From G963663495 sp963663495 (lineage in GTDB: Bacteria > Bacteroidota > Rhodothermia > Rhodothermales > Bin80), in contig OY760427.1 in the NCBI GenBank assembly GCA_963663495.1, positions 5,580,001 to 5,644,000 on the forward strand: 64,000 nucleotides of DNA. Direction: 5' to 3'. The position numbers were made by a program, and so were the translations under genes. Positions 52,813 to 61,248 of this stretch are shown here, in pieces (positions within the stretch are counted from its first letter, which is position 1; each line of letters begins with the position of its first letter). Under the pieces are notes generated by a model. It did not search any database. It was not told the origin of the DNA and was given only the letters and a program-made list of their open reading frames with translations.

Positions 52813-54558
52813 ATGATGTACAGCGATAAAGACATTAAGCGCCAACTTCTGCTTGGAGAGGACAGCACCCGGGAATTCAAGCAGATTTCGCTTACGGGCA
52901 AACGCTTGGAGAAGCCGCATCGGGATAGTCTTGCCAACACGATCGCGGCGTTTGCAAACGCTAGGGGTGGCACATTGCTATGCGGTGTCACCGACACGGG
53001 CGATGTGCAAGGCCTGTCTCAAGAGGACATGAGCACGCTGGATGATATCGTGGCGGGGATCGCTACTGATGTTATCAGGCCAGCCGTTCGCATCCACACA
53101 TACCATGTAGCGTTGGATGGTAAGCTTCTGCTTTTAGTGGACATACCACAGGGCGAAGAGCAGCATGATAGCCTTGGGGGGGCCTTTGTTCGGGTAGGTG
53201 CTTCCATCCGTCAACTTACGAACGATGAGCGGCTCCGATTGGCGCAGCGGCGGGGGCAGGCGCGCTTCCGTTCGTATGACGAGCAGCCGGTGCCGTGTAC
53301 CGGGTACGGGACTCTTGACGCATCGCTTTGGAGACCACTACTGAGCGCCGAAGGCGCAAGGAATCCCAAATCGGCCCTTCGTAAGCTGGCACTCTTGACG
53401 GATGACGAGGCGGGAATTCAGCGAGCCACTGTGGCAGGCATTCTCCTTTGTACTCAAAGGCCAGAGCAATGGCTGCGCGCTGCCCGGATAACGGCAACCC
53501 GCTATCGCGGAAGTAATCGCGCATCCGGCCAGGTTGACGGGCAGGAAATTACGGGTCCGCTGAACAGGCAGATCGCTGATGCGCTAGCCTTTGCAGCAAG
53601 AAACATGCAGGTTGCGGCCCGCAAGGATCCTGGCCGCGTAGATCAGCCACAATACAGCAACCGAGCGCTGTTCGAATCCGTGGTTAATGCTGTCGTGCAT
53701 CGTGATTATTCGATGCGTAGCAAGATTCGTTTATCCATGTTTGAAGATCGGCTTGAGCTTCAGTCGCCGGGCGCACTACCCAACAATCTGACCATCGAAA
53801 GCATGGCAGATCGGGAGTCCACGCGTAACGAAGCGTTGGCATCCGTGCTGGGGCGTATGCAGGTAGAGGGAGTGCATGGTTCACGGGATCGCATCTACTT
53901 CATGGAGTCTCGTGGGGATGGTGTGGCCATCATCCACCGCGAAACTACGGAACTTGCAGGCAAATCGCCGATGTACCGCCTGATTGACGAGTCCGAGCTA
54001 TGCCTAACCCTCCCGTCTGCGATTCGGGAACCCAGCGCTGCCCGCACTGTGGTTTGCGTTCGGAGCGCCGGTCAACCGTTGCAGCGTGCGGATGTCTTGG
54101 TACTATTTCCCAATAAGACCTGGAAGCGCGCAGCCACGGACCAATACGGTGAGGCGCCCTTTGAGCTTCATACGACCTTGCTACCGACCACCGTGTATGT
54201 GGCCGCACCCGGGTTTGGCGCACATGTAGAGCATGGCTGGGTGCCAAGCCGACGGGCGCTAGCCGTGGAGCTTGACGTATTGCCGGAAGGAGGCTCCAAA
54301 ATATTTCCAGAGGGGACCGGCCATTTGCCGGGCTTGATGGGCCGTCTAAGCCCGATCCTTGACAGCCTTGAGCGAACCTATTTGTACGCATCAAACATAG
54401 CGGTCAACGAGGGGCGCGCGCAGCCGGTCTACTTCGTTCCAGGAGAAGACATGCGGCTGACCGATGCCGAAGGAAAGGAAATGTCCATTCGCGTGGTCGC
54501 AATAACCGGACGGTCGGCTCTTGTTGAGTATCGCCCGTTTCAGCTGGAGCAGGAGTAG
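52813..54558 (+). CDS. AlbA/Schlafen-type ATP-binding protein with C-terminal carboxypeptidase-regulatory-like domain
   Basis: 581 residues. The N-terminal AlbA_2/Schlafen domain includes GEDSTREFKQISLTGKRLEK and NTIAAFANARGGTLLCGVTD. The middle HATPase_c_4 domain includes RALFESVVNAVVHRDYSMRS and FEDRLELQSPGALPNNLTIE. The C-terminal about 180 residues resemble a CarboxypepD_reg/transthyretin-like fold (GQPLQRADVLVLFPNKTWK, TTVYVAAPGFGAHVEHGW). Proteins with the first two domains are often called divergent AAA-4 or RecG-like and include regulators and defence-associated genes. The C-terminal addition is unusual. Two ATGs start it (52813, 52816). It stands alone, next to a TnpB element. Confidence 0.85.
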   Translation: MMYSDKDIKRQLLLGEDSTREFKQISLTGKRLEKPHRDSLANTIAAFANARGGTLLCGVTDTGDVQGLSQEDMSTLDDIVAGIATDVIRPAVRIHTYHVALDGKLLLLVDIPQGEEQHDSLGGAFVRVGASIRQLTNDERLRLAQRRGQARFRSYDEQPVPCTGYGTLDASLWRPLLSAEGARNPKSALRKLALLTDDEAGIQRATVAGILLCTQRPEQWLRAARITATRYRGSNRASGQVDGQEITGPLNRQIADALAFAARNMQVAARKDPGRVDQPQYSNRALFESVVNAVVHRDYSMRSKIRLSMFEDRLELQSPGALPNNLTIESMADRESTRNEALASVLGRMQVEGVHGSRDRIYFMESRGDGVAIIHRETTELAGKSPMYRLIDESELCLTLPSAIREPSAARTVVCVRSAGQPLQRADVLVLFPNKTWKRAATDQYGEAPFELHTTLLPTTVYVAAPGFGAHVEHGWVPSRRALAVELDVLPEGGSKIFPEGTGHLPGLMGRLSPILDSLERTYLYASNIAVNEGRAQPVYFVPGEDMRLTDAEGKEMSIRVVAITGRSALVEYRPFQLEQE

Positions 54559-54648
54559 TTTGCCTTTCCTGGCGGAATGCTCGTCCGCCGCACTGCATTC
54601 GTGAAGGCTACTACCACACGTACGAATGCCCTGAATGTGCGAGAATAC

Positions 54649-54670
54649 CCCTGACCGGGTACGATCAGGG
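54649..54670 (-). terminator. Stem-loop at the end of the 83-aa gene
   Basis: CCCTGA (54649-54654) and TCAGGG (54665-54670) form a 6-bp stem with a 10-base loop. The right arm includes the stop codon of the gene at 54665-54916. No T-run follows, so this may be a weak terminator or a processing site. Confidence 0.4.
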
Positions 54671-54916
54671 TGTTGCTAGGCGGCCGTAAGCCGGGGGCTC
54701 CGCGCGTATGTGCACGACATTGCGAACCGGCGGAGTGCCAGAACGCTGCGTCACCGCAGTGTGAACGAAGTTTACCAAGGCCTCGCGCTCGGCAGGGCCG
54801 GCTTCACGGGCATCAAGGGCGACCATTACGGACCTCCACAGGGGTTCGTCAATCTGACCGGCCAAATACTGCTCCAACAGGCCTGTTAGCGGGGAATGCG
54901 ATGTGGGGATGTGCAT
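54665..54916 (-). CDS. Small hypothetical protein, 83 residues
   Basis: MHIPTSHSPLTGLLEQYLAG at the start, then DEPLWRSVMVALDAREAGPA and EREALVNFVHTAVTQRSGT. The helical, charged middle and normal codon use suggest real coding sequence. It lies downstream of rpoN on the same strand (165 bases apart). The family is not recognised. Confidence 0.55.
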   Translation of the reverse strand: MHIPTSHSPLTGLLEQYLAGQIDEPLWRSVMVALDAREAGPAEREALVNFVHTAVTQRSGTPPVRNVVHIRAEPPAYGRLATP

Positions 54917-55081
54917 GGGTGCAACCGTTTGTTAAGAAAAAGATTTTCGTATCTCTACGGCAATAACGGCACCGGTGTGACAAAAGGGACGCGTTCTCCT
55001 GTTGTACACACGAAAGGCCCCACAGTGTGTATACGACGGTCGAATAATTGCAAATTTATTGATACTTGAGCGCGGCGGGCC

Positions 55082-56533
55082 TTAATCAAGTACAAATTGT
55101 CGGCGCATCCGGGCTGCAGGGAGGTTCAGCTGCTTGCGGTACTTGGTCACCGTCCTCCGCGAAACTTTGTACCCTTTCGCATGAAGGTGCTCGGTAAGTT
55201 TCTGATCAGACAAGGGTGTGGCCTTGTCCTCCGTTCCAATAAGGCCGAGAATGACCGCCTTAACTTCACGGTTGGAGACGTAGTCGCCACTCGTCGTGTG
55301 GAGACCCTCGGAAAAGAAGTACTTAAGGGGGTATACGCCGAAGTCTGTTTGGACATACTTTCCGCTCGCCACACGGCTTACGGTTGAGATGTCAAGACCG
55401 GTGTGTTCTGCCACATCTTTTAGTATAAGCGGTCGCAGGTGCCCTTCACCACTGCGGAAGAAGGTGGACTGTCGCTCCACGATGGTCTCCATCACGGAAA
55501 GCATTGTGCGTCGCCGCTGATCTATGGATTCTATGAACCACTGCGCAGCCGTGACCTTGGATTTCAGGAATTGTCGCGTGTGTTCGTCCACTTTGCTTCG
55601 TTCTGCTCTGTCAGTGGCCGCCAGCTCCTCCATCATCTTGCGGTACACAGACGATACCCGCAAAGGGGGGCTGTTCCTGCTGCTCAGTGCGACATGAAAT
55701 GTGCCAGCCTCGTAGCGGACCATGAAGTCTGGAGTGATATAGTTCTCGTGTGTAGAAATTGATCCTTCTCCGGGCTTCGGGTTTAGTCCGTGGATAATCT
55801 CAATGGCTTGTTTCAGCTCTTTCGGTTTGGCATCCAGGTTTTCGATGAGGCGGTTGAAGCGGCGCATCGCAAAGTCCTCAAACGCCTGTTCAAGGATCAG
55901 CGCTGCGGTGTCGCGGCCGCAAACGCTGTCGGACATGACATCTACTTGGATGGCCAAACATTCCTGCAGGTTGCGAGCAGCGATTCCAGGGGGATCCAGG
56001 CGCTGGATACGCTGCAAGACAAGCTCCACATCGTCAACGGCAACATCCCGACCCTGGTTAAAGGCAATATCGTCCGCAATGGAGGCTAGGGGCCGTCGCA
56101 GGTACCCGTCCTCTTCAATGGAGCCAATGATTTGCTCTGCGACCAGGGCCTCCGCATCGTCTAACTGGAGCAGCATACATTGGCTGCGAAGGTGCTCTGC
56201 AAGGCTGACGGGTGCCGCCAGCGGTGGGTACTCCGGAGCAGGTTCGGACTTGTCTACCCGCGCCTTGTACCCATAAAGATCATCCCCCCCGCCCAGCAGC
56301 TCCTCCCAGTTGTATTCGTCATCTTGCGTCAGGGGTTCATCTGCATCCGCCATGCGCTCAGAAGCGGCCTCAAGCTCCAGGACGGGATTAGCTTCCAGCT
56401 CCTCTTCTATGCGCTGCTCCAAGGCAATGGCCGGTAGCTGCAACAGCTTGACAAGCTGAATCTGCTGCGGCGATAACCGGTGTTGCAGCCGCAGCTGTTG
56501 TGACAGGTTAAGAGTAGCGCCGGGCCGCGTCAT
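55082..56533 (-). CDS. rpoN: RNA polymerase sigma-54 factor
   Basis: 483 residues. Region I is the Gln/Leu-rich start NLSQQLRLQHRLSPQQIQLV, with LLQLPAIALEQRIEEELEAN. An acidic linker precedes the core-binding domain (EHLRSQCMLLQLDDAEALVA, NARNLQECLAIQ-like RNLQECLAIQVDVMS). The DNA-binding part ends with the RpoN box VSRRTVTKYRKQLNLPAARM. Sigma-54 directs transcription from -24/-12 promoters with enhancer-binding ATPases. No such activator is in this window. Confidence 0.97.
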   Translation of the reverse strand: MTRPGATLNLSQQLRLQHRLSPQQIQLVKLLQLPAIALEQRIEEELEANPVLELEAASERMADADEPLTQDDEYNWEELLGGGDDLYGYKARVDKSEPAPEYPPLAAPVSLAEHLRSQCMLLQLDDAEALVAEQIIGSIEEDGYLRRPLASIADDIAFNQGRDVAVDDVELVLQRIQRLDPPGIAARNLQECLAIQVDVMSDSVCGRDTAALILEQAFEDFAMRRFNRLIENLDAKPKELKQAIEIIHGLNPKPGEGSISTHENYITPDFMVRYEAGTFHVALSSRNSPPLRVSSVYRKMMEELAATDRAERSKVDEHTRQFLKSKVTAAQWFIESIDQRRRTMLSVMETIVERQSTFFRSGEGHLRPLILKDVAEHTGLDISTVSRVASGKYVQTDFGVYPLKYFFSEGLHTTSGDYVSNREVKAVILGLIGTEDKATPLSDQKLTEHLHAKGYKVSRRTVTKYRKQLNLPAARMRRQFVLD

Positions 56534-56612
56534 GGTTTCAAAATCCGCTCCAGTGGAAACGTAGCGTTTAGGTCATTGTTTACAATTCGTAAGCCTGCGG
56601 TGTGCCGCACCT

Positions 56613-58178
56613 ATGAGTCTGAAACCGAGTGCTAGTTCCCCCGAGGTGCGCAGCCGCGATATGGACCTCGAAAAGAGGCTCCGTCCTCGCACGCTGTCCG
56701 AGTTCATCGGGCAGCAGAAGATTAAGGACAATTTAGGTGTCTTTGTTACCGCTGCCGTGCGTCGCAAGGAGACGCTTGACCATGTGCTCCTCTCCGGTCC
56801 TCCCGGTCTGGGTAAGTGTGTCGCCGCCGCAAGTCGAGTCCTGACCGATGGTGGATACGCGCGGCTGGGCGATTTGGTGCCGCGCGGTATGGTGGCAGGA
56901 GAGGTGCGCTCGTGCAACCTTACCGTGTTTGGTCAGCATGGTCCGGAAAGGGCATCGCACATTTACTGCAGCGGGCGCGGACGGACTTGCCGCCTCAAAA
57001 CGCAGTCCGGCAAGACCTTGGAGGGCACACCTCATCACCCGATAATGGCCGCATCACCGCGCGGACCGGTATGGCGGCGACTGGTACACCTTACGCGTGG
57101 CGATCGCGTAGCAATAGCGGAGCGTACGAATACGGCCAGGTCTTCGCTACAGGCAGATGTTCTGGAGATGTTTTCTGATACTGATAGACGAGTGCCGAGG
57201 GCCAATTGCAGCAAGCAGCATCCGGTACGAGCGAACTGTGAGCGTCCCAGCGAGCCGCTACGCTGGGACACGGTGTCAGAGGTGAGAGATTCTGAAGCGT
57301 TGACATTCGACTTCGTGGTGCCGGGCACGCACTCCTTCACGGCAAACGGATTTATTAATCATAATACGACATTGGGATATATAATCGCCGAAGAGATGTC
57401 GGCGAACATCACGACCTCAAGTGGACCGGTATTGGACAAGCCCGCTTCCATCGCAGGCATCCTAACGAACCTGAGCGAGGGTGATGTTCTGTTTGTGGAT
57501 GAGATACATCGCTTGACCCCCGTGGTAGAAGAGTACTTGTACTCGGCGATGGAGGACTACTTTATTGACATTGTGATTGACTCAGGACCGAACGCGCGAA
57601 GTGTAAAGATTTCATTGCCTCCGTTCACTCTGGTCGGTGCCACCACGCGTAAGGGTCTCCTCACAGCGCCGCTTCGTGCGCGGTTTGGCATTGATTTCAG
57701 GTACGACTACTACTCCGCCGAGCTATTGCAACAGATAGTTAAGCGCAGCGCGCTGATATTGGGAATCAGAGTAGAAGATGATGGTGCCCATGAAATCGCT
57801 CGACGGAGCCGCGGTACTCCGCGCATCGCAAACAGGCTGTTGCGCCGTGCGAGAGATTTTGCAGAGGTAACGGGCGATGGATGTGTCACGCAAGGATTGG
57901 CGGATTACGCTCTTACCGCACTGGAGGTGGACCAGGAAGGCCTTGATGACATGGACGCCCGTATTCTGACGACATTGATTGAGAAGTTTCAGGGCGGCCC
58001 CGCAGGGCTTACAAATCTGGCAGTCTCTGTAGGCGAGGATGCGGGCACGATTGAAGAGGTGTACGAGCCGTATCTGATCCAGGAGGGGTACTTGAAGCGC
58101 ACACCGCGCGGTCGTGTGGCTACCCCGCGGTCGTTTAAGCATTTTGGACATCCGCGCACACAGGAACTGTTCGAGTGA
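56613..58178 (+). CDS. ruvB: RuvB Holliday-junction helicase containing a mini-intein
   Basis: 521 codons. Residues 1-68 and 252-521 together form a normal RuvB of 338 residues: DLEKRLRPRTLSEFIGQQKI, Walker A PPGLGK followed after the intein by TTLGYIIAEEMSAN, Walker B LFVDEIHRLTPVVEEYLYS, sensor GATTRKGLLTAPLRARFGI, and the winged-helix C-terminus (DDMDARILTTLIEKFQGGPA). RuvB drives branch migration with RuvA. The intervening 183 residues are an intein placed exactly between the K and T of the P-loop, so the protein cannot bind ATP until splicing. It is divergent from rpoN by about 80 bases. Confidence 0.95.
   Translation: MSLKPSASSPEVRSRDMDLEKRLRPRTLSEFIGQQKIKDNLGVFVTAAVRRKETLDHVLLSGPPGLGKCVAAASRVLTDGGYARLGDLVPRGMVAGEVRSCNLTVFGQHGPERASHIYCSGRGRTCRLKTQSGKTLEGTPHHPIMAASPRGPVWRRLVHLTRGDRVAIAERTNTARSSLQADVLEMFSDTDRRVPRANCSKQHPVRANCERPSEPLRWDTVSEVRDSEALTFDFVVPGTHSFTANGFINHNTTLGYIIAEEMSANITTSSGPVLDKPASIAGILTNLSEGDVLFVDEIHRLTPVVEEYLYSAMEDYFIDIVIDSGPNARSVKISLPPFTLVGATTRKGLLTAPLRARFGIDFRYDYYSAELLQQIVKRSALILGIRVEDDGAHEIARRSRGTPRIANRLLRRARDFAEVTGDGCVTQGLADYALTALEVDQEGLDDMDARILTTLIEKFQGGPAGLTNLAVSVGEDAGTIEEVYEPYLIQEGYLKRTPRGRVATPRSFKHFGHPRTQELFE
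56817..57365 (+). other. Mini-intein in the RuvB Walker A motif (183 residues)
   Basis: It starts with the nucleophile Cys (CVAAASRVLTDGGYARLGDL, block A). Block B is GTPHHPIMAA with the conserved T-x-x-H pattern. The C-terminal blocks are LTFDFVVPGTHSFTANGF and INHN, ending with the His-Asn pair, and the +1 extein residue is Thr. There are no LAGLIDADG or HNH homing-endonuclease motifs. The middle (about RTNTARSSLQADVLEMFSDT) is a short linker. All residues needed for splicing appear present. The insertion point GK/TT is the most conserved site of the gene, a typical intein location. Confidence 0.93.
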
Positions 58179-58329
58179 TGGTGTACGCGCATGCTGTGGA
58201 GGCTCGGACATCGTTGGGCTCACGATTGCCGGATGGTACCCGCGCATCCATCGGAGCGGGTGCTTCCAGCACATGGAGGTGCCGGAGCACGGATGATTCG
58301 GGGCAGACGGAGGGGGGAAGCAAGGGTTT

Positions 58330-61248
58330 ATGAGCCAGAACAACGGAGCCCTTCCCGACTTCTTGGCCGAGCTGCGCAGGCGCAGCCACGGTGATGTCCG
58401 TACGGACGATTACAGCCGCATCCTGTACAGTACAGATGCGAGCATTTATCAGGTGATGCCCCACGGGGTCATGATACCGGCAAGCATGCAGGATGTGCAT
58501 GCTGCCGTTACGCTCGGTGCGGAATACGGCATCCAACTGCTTCCTCGCACGGGTGGGAGCAGCCTCGCCGGTCAGGCGGTGGGGGAGGCCCTGGTGATGG
58601 ATTTTACGCGCCACCTAGATGGAGTAATGGAGCTGAACGTGGAGGATCGGTGGGTTCGCGTGCAGCCAGGCATCGTCCTGGACAGGCTGAACCAGTACCT
58701 GCAGCCGCACGGTTTGCAGTTCGGACCGGACCCCGCAAGCAGCAACAGGGCGGCAATGGGAGGGATCGTCTCGAACAACTCCACGGGCAGCCATTCGGTC
58801 TGCTATGGCATGACGGTTGACCATCTCCTCGCGGCAAGCGTCATACTGAGTGATGGATCCAGAACGTGTCTTGGACCGGTGGAGGCGACCGAGCTCAAGC
58901 ATTGGCGCACCCGGACGGGGTTGGAGGGGGCGATCTACGATGGCATTGCGGCGTTGGTAGCAGACAACTGCAATGCGAACACTATCCGCAATGGTACCCC
59001 GCGACATTGGCGCCGATGCGGTGGCTACAACCTTGACCGGTTTGTGGACAGGGGTATCAACTACAAGGGGAAGAACGATTCGCGCTTTAACCTGGCTAAC
59101 TTGGTTTGCGGGGCAGAAGGCACGCTCGCTGTAATTGAGGATGTGACGCTTCGGCTGGTACCGGTACCGCAATGCAAGGCACTAGCCATCGTCCACTTTG
59201 ACAATCTTACGGAGGCGCTAAGTGCGGTTCCAGTGGTTCTTGAAACCCGTCCGTCAGCCATTGAACTGCTGGATAACCTTGGAATGCGGTTGTGCCGCGA
59301 TGTGCCGAAGTACGCTCGTCTGCTTCGGACATTTGTAGACGGGGAGCCCGACTGTGTACTGATCACAGAGTTTTACGGTGAAAGCGCGGACGAGCTGCAG
59401 TCCACGGTTGCTCGTCTCGGCGAGCATCTTCGCCGGCATCACACAGGTCGTGTACTGCCGGTGCTTGATCCACTGCGCCAGAGGGATGTATGGACGGTTC
59501 GGAAGGTGGGGCTGGGGTTGCTGATGAGTATCAAGGGGGATCACAAGCCCATTCCGTTTATAGAGGATGCAGCCGTTCCCACGGAGCATTTAGCGGACTA
59601 TGTCGCCAAGATTGACGCTTTCTGCAAGAGCTTGGACACTCGAGTGGCGTACTATGGGCATGCCAGCGCAGGGTGCGTCCATATCCGTCCGCTGATCAAT
59701 ACGAAGGTTGCCAGGGAGCTTGAGAAGATCCCTGAAATAATGCACTTCACGGTAGAGCTTCTGCATGGCTTTGATGGCGCTCTCTCCAGTGAACACGGTG
59801 ATGGCCGCGTGCGCAGCTGGCTCAATGAGAGGTTCTTCGGCCCCGAATTGTACCGGCTATACCAAGAGGTGAAGCGCACCTTTGATCCGCAGAACATTCT
59901 GAATCCCGGCAATGTGGTGAATGCTCCGCCGGTGGACAAAAACCTGCGCTACGGGACGGAATACGCGGTCATGGACCTGCCGGTCCATTTGGACTTTAGC
60001 GGAGACCTCGGGTTTGACCGTGCGGTGGAGATGTGCAATGGGGCTGGCATATGCCGGAAGACGACCGCGGGGACCATGTGTCCGAGTTTCATGGCCACGC
60101 GGGAGGAGGAGCATTCTACCCGCGGCAGGGCGAACGCGCTACGGGCGGCCCTTTCCGGCAAGCTGCCGCACGACGAGTTGACCAGCCGGCGCATGTACGA
60201 TGTGATGGACTTGTGCATTGAATGCAAAGCCTGTAAGGCGGAGTGTCCGTCGTCGGTAGACATGGCTAAGATCAAGTTTGAGTTTTTGGCTCGGTATCAT
60301 GCCCGCCACGGTGTGCCATTGCGGTCCAGGTTGTTTGGCAACATTGCCTCCATAAGCAGGATAGGTAGTGGTCCTTGGGCCGGTATGTTGAATAGACTTG
60401 CGTCCAGCCGACCGGCGCGCATGGGTATGGAGGCGGCGTTTGGTGTCAGCCGCTACCGCACGATGCCCGCTTTCGCCGCGGAGCCGTTTACGTCATGGTT
60501 CAAGAAACACCGTTCGGCCGGAGGCGAGAAGGTGGTGCTGTTCCATGACACGTTCAACACCTATAGCGAACCGGATGTGGCGCGTAGCGCGGTGGAGGTG
60601 CTGGAGGCTGCCGGAATGGCGGTTGTGCTGCCCGGCCATCGCTGTTGCGGCCGGCCTATGATATCCAAGGGTATGGTGCGCCAAGCGAGGGCTGCTGCGC
60701 GCCATACTGTTGACTGCCTCAGTCCCTTTGTTGAGGCTGGAACACCTATTGTCGGCCTTGAGCCAAGCTGCCTTCTAACGATGAACGACGAATATTTGTA
60801 CTTGCTGCCGGGGGACCGGAAGGCGCAACGATTGGCGGAGCATGTGGAACTTTTTGAGGACTTTATTACGCGGCTGGGCCGTGACAGGAGACTGAGCTAT
60901 TTGTTCACGGATGCTCAAGCGAATGTGCTATTACACGCCCACTGCCACCAGAAGGCCCTAGTCGGTTCAGAGCCCAGTTTGGAGGCACTTTCGCTGCCGC
61001 CCGGCTATCGCGTGCAGGAGGTGGATTCGGGTTGCTGTGGTATGGCGGGCTCATTCGGTTACGAGAAGGAGCACTATGCTATATCGGTGCGGATGGCAGA
61101 ACACCGCCTGCTGCCGGCCATAAGGCAGCAGGCGGCAGGTACCATCATCGCTGCCGTCGGTACCAGTTGCCGGCATCAGATCAAGGATGGGACGGGCGTA
61201 CAGGCCCTCCACCCTGCCCAGATTCTGCGCCGGGCTCTGCGCGCCTAG
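58330..61248 (+). CDS. FAD-linked oxidase with Fe-S and CCG domains (YdiJ/D-lactate-dehydrogenase-like)
   Basis: 972 residues in one chain. The N-terminal FAD_binding_4 domain includes LLPRTGGSSLAGQAVGEALV and GPDPASSNRAAMGGIVSNNS. The FAD-oxidase C domain includes AYYGHASAGCVHIRPLIN and SSEHGDGRVRSWLNERFFG. A 4Fe-4S module follows with CNGAGICRKTTAGTMCPSF and CIECKACKAECPSSVDMAK. Two CCG motifs (HRCCGRPMISKG and SGCCGMAGSFGYEKEHY) complete it. The family oxidises 2-hydroxy acids (D-lactate, D-2-hydroxyglutarate) and passes electrons to the membrane. Its 3' end overlaps the convergent MFS gene by 4 bases. Confidence 0.93.
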   Translation: MSQNNGALPDFLAELRRRSHGDVRTDDYSRILYSTDASIYQVMPHGVMIPASMQDVHAAVTLGAEYGIQLLPRTGGSSLAGQAVGEALVMDFTRHLDGVMELNVEDRWVRVQPGIVLDRLNQYLQPHGLQFGPDPASSNRAAMGGIVSNNSTGSHSVCYGMTVDHLLAASVILSDGSRTCLGPVEATELKHWRTRTGLEGAIYDGIAALVADNCNANTIRNGTPRHWRRCGGYNLDRFVDRGINYKGKNDSRFNLANLVCGAEGTLAVIEDVTLRLVPVPQCKALAIVHFDNLTEALSAVPVVLETRPSAIELLDNLGMRLCRDVPKYARLLRTFVDGEPDCVLITEFYGESADELQSTVARLGEHLRRHHTGRVLPVLDPLRQRDVWTVRKVGLGLLMSIKGDHKPIPFIEDAAVPTEHLADYVAKIDAFCKSLDTRVAYYGHASAGCVHIRPLINTKVARELEKIPEIMHFTVELLHGFDGALSSEHGDGRVRSWLNERFFGPELYRLYQEVKRTFDPQNILNPGNVVNAPPVDKNLRYGTEYAVMDLPVHLDFSGDLGFDRAVEMCNGAGICRKTTAGTMCPSFMATREEEHSTRGRANALRAALSGKLPHDELTSRRMYDVMDLCIECKACKAECPSSVDMAKIKFEFLARYHARHGVPLRSRLFGNIASISRIGSGPWAGMLNRLASSRPARMGMEAAFGVSRYRTMPAFAAEPFTSWFKKHRSAGGEKVVLFHDTFNTYSEPDVARSAVEVLEAAGMAVVLPGHRCCGRPMISKGMVRQARAAARHTVDCLSPFVEAGTPIVGLEPSCLLTMNDEYLYLLPGDRKAQRLAEHVELFEDFITRLGRDRRLSYLFTDAQANVLLHAHCHQKALVGSEPSLEALSLPPGYRVQEVDSGCCGMAGSFGYEKEHYAISVRMAEHRLLPAIRQQAAGTIIAAVGTSCRHQIKDGTGVQALHPAQILRRALRA

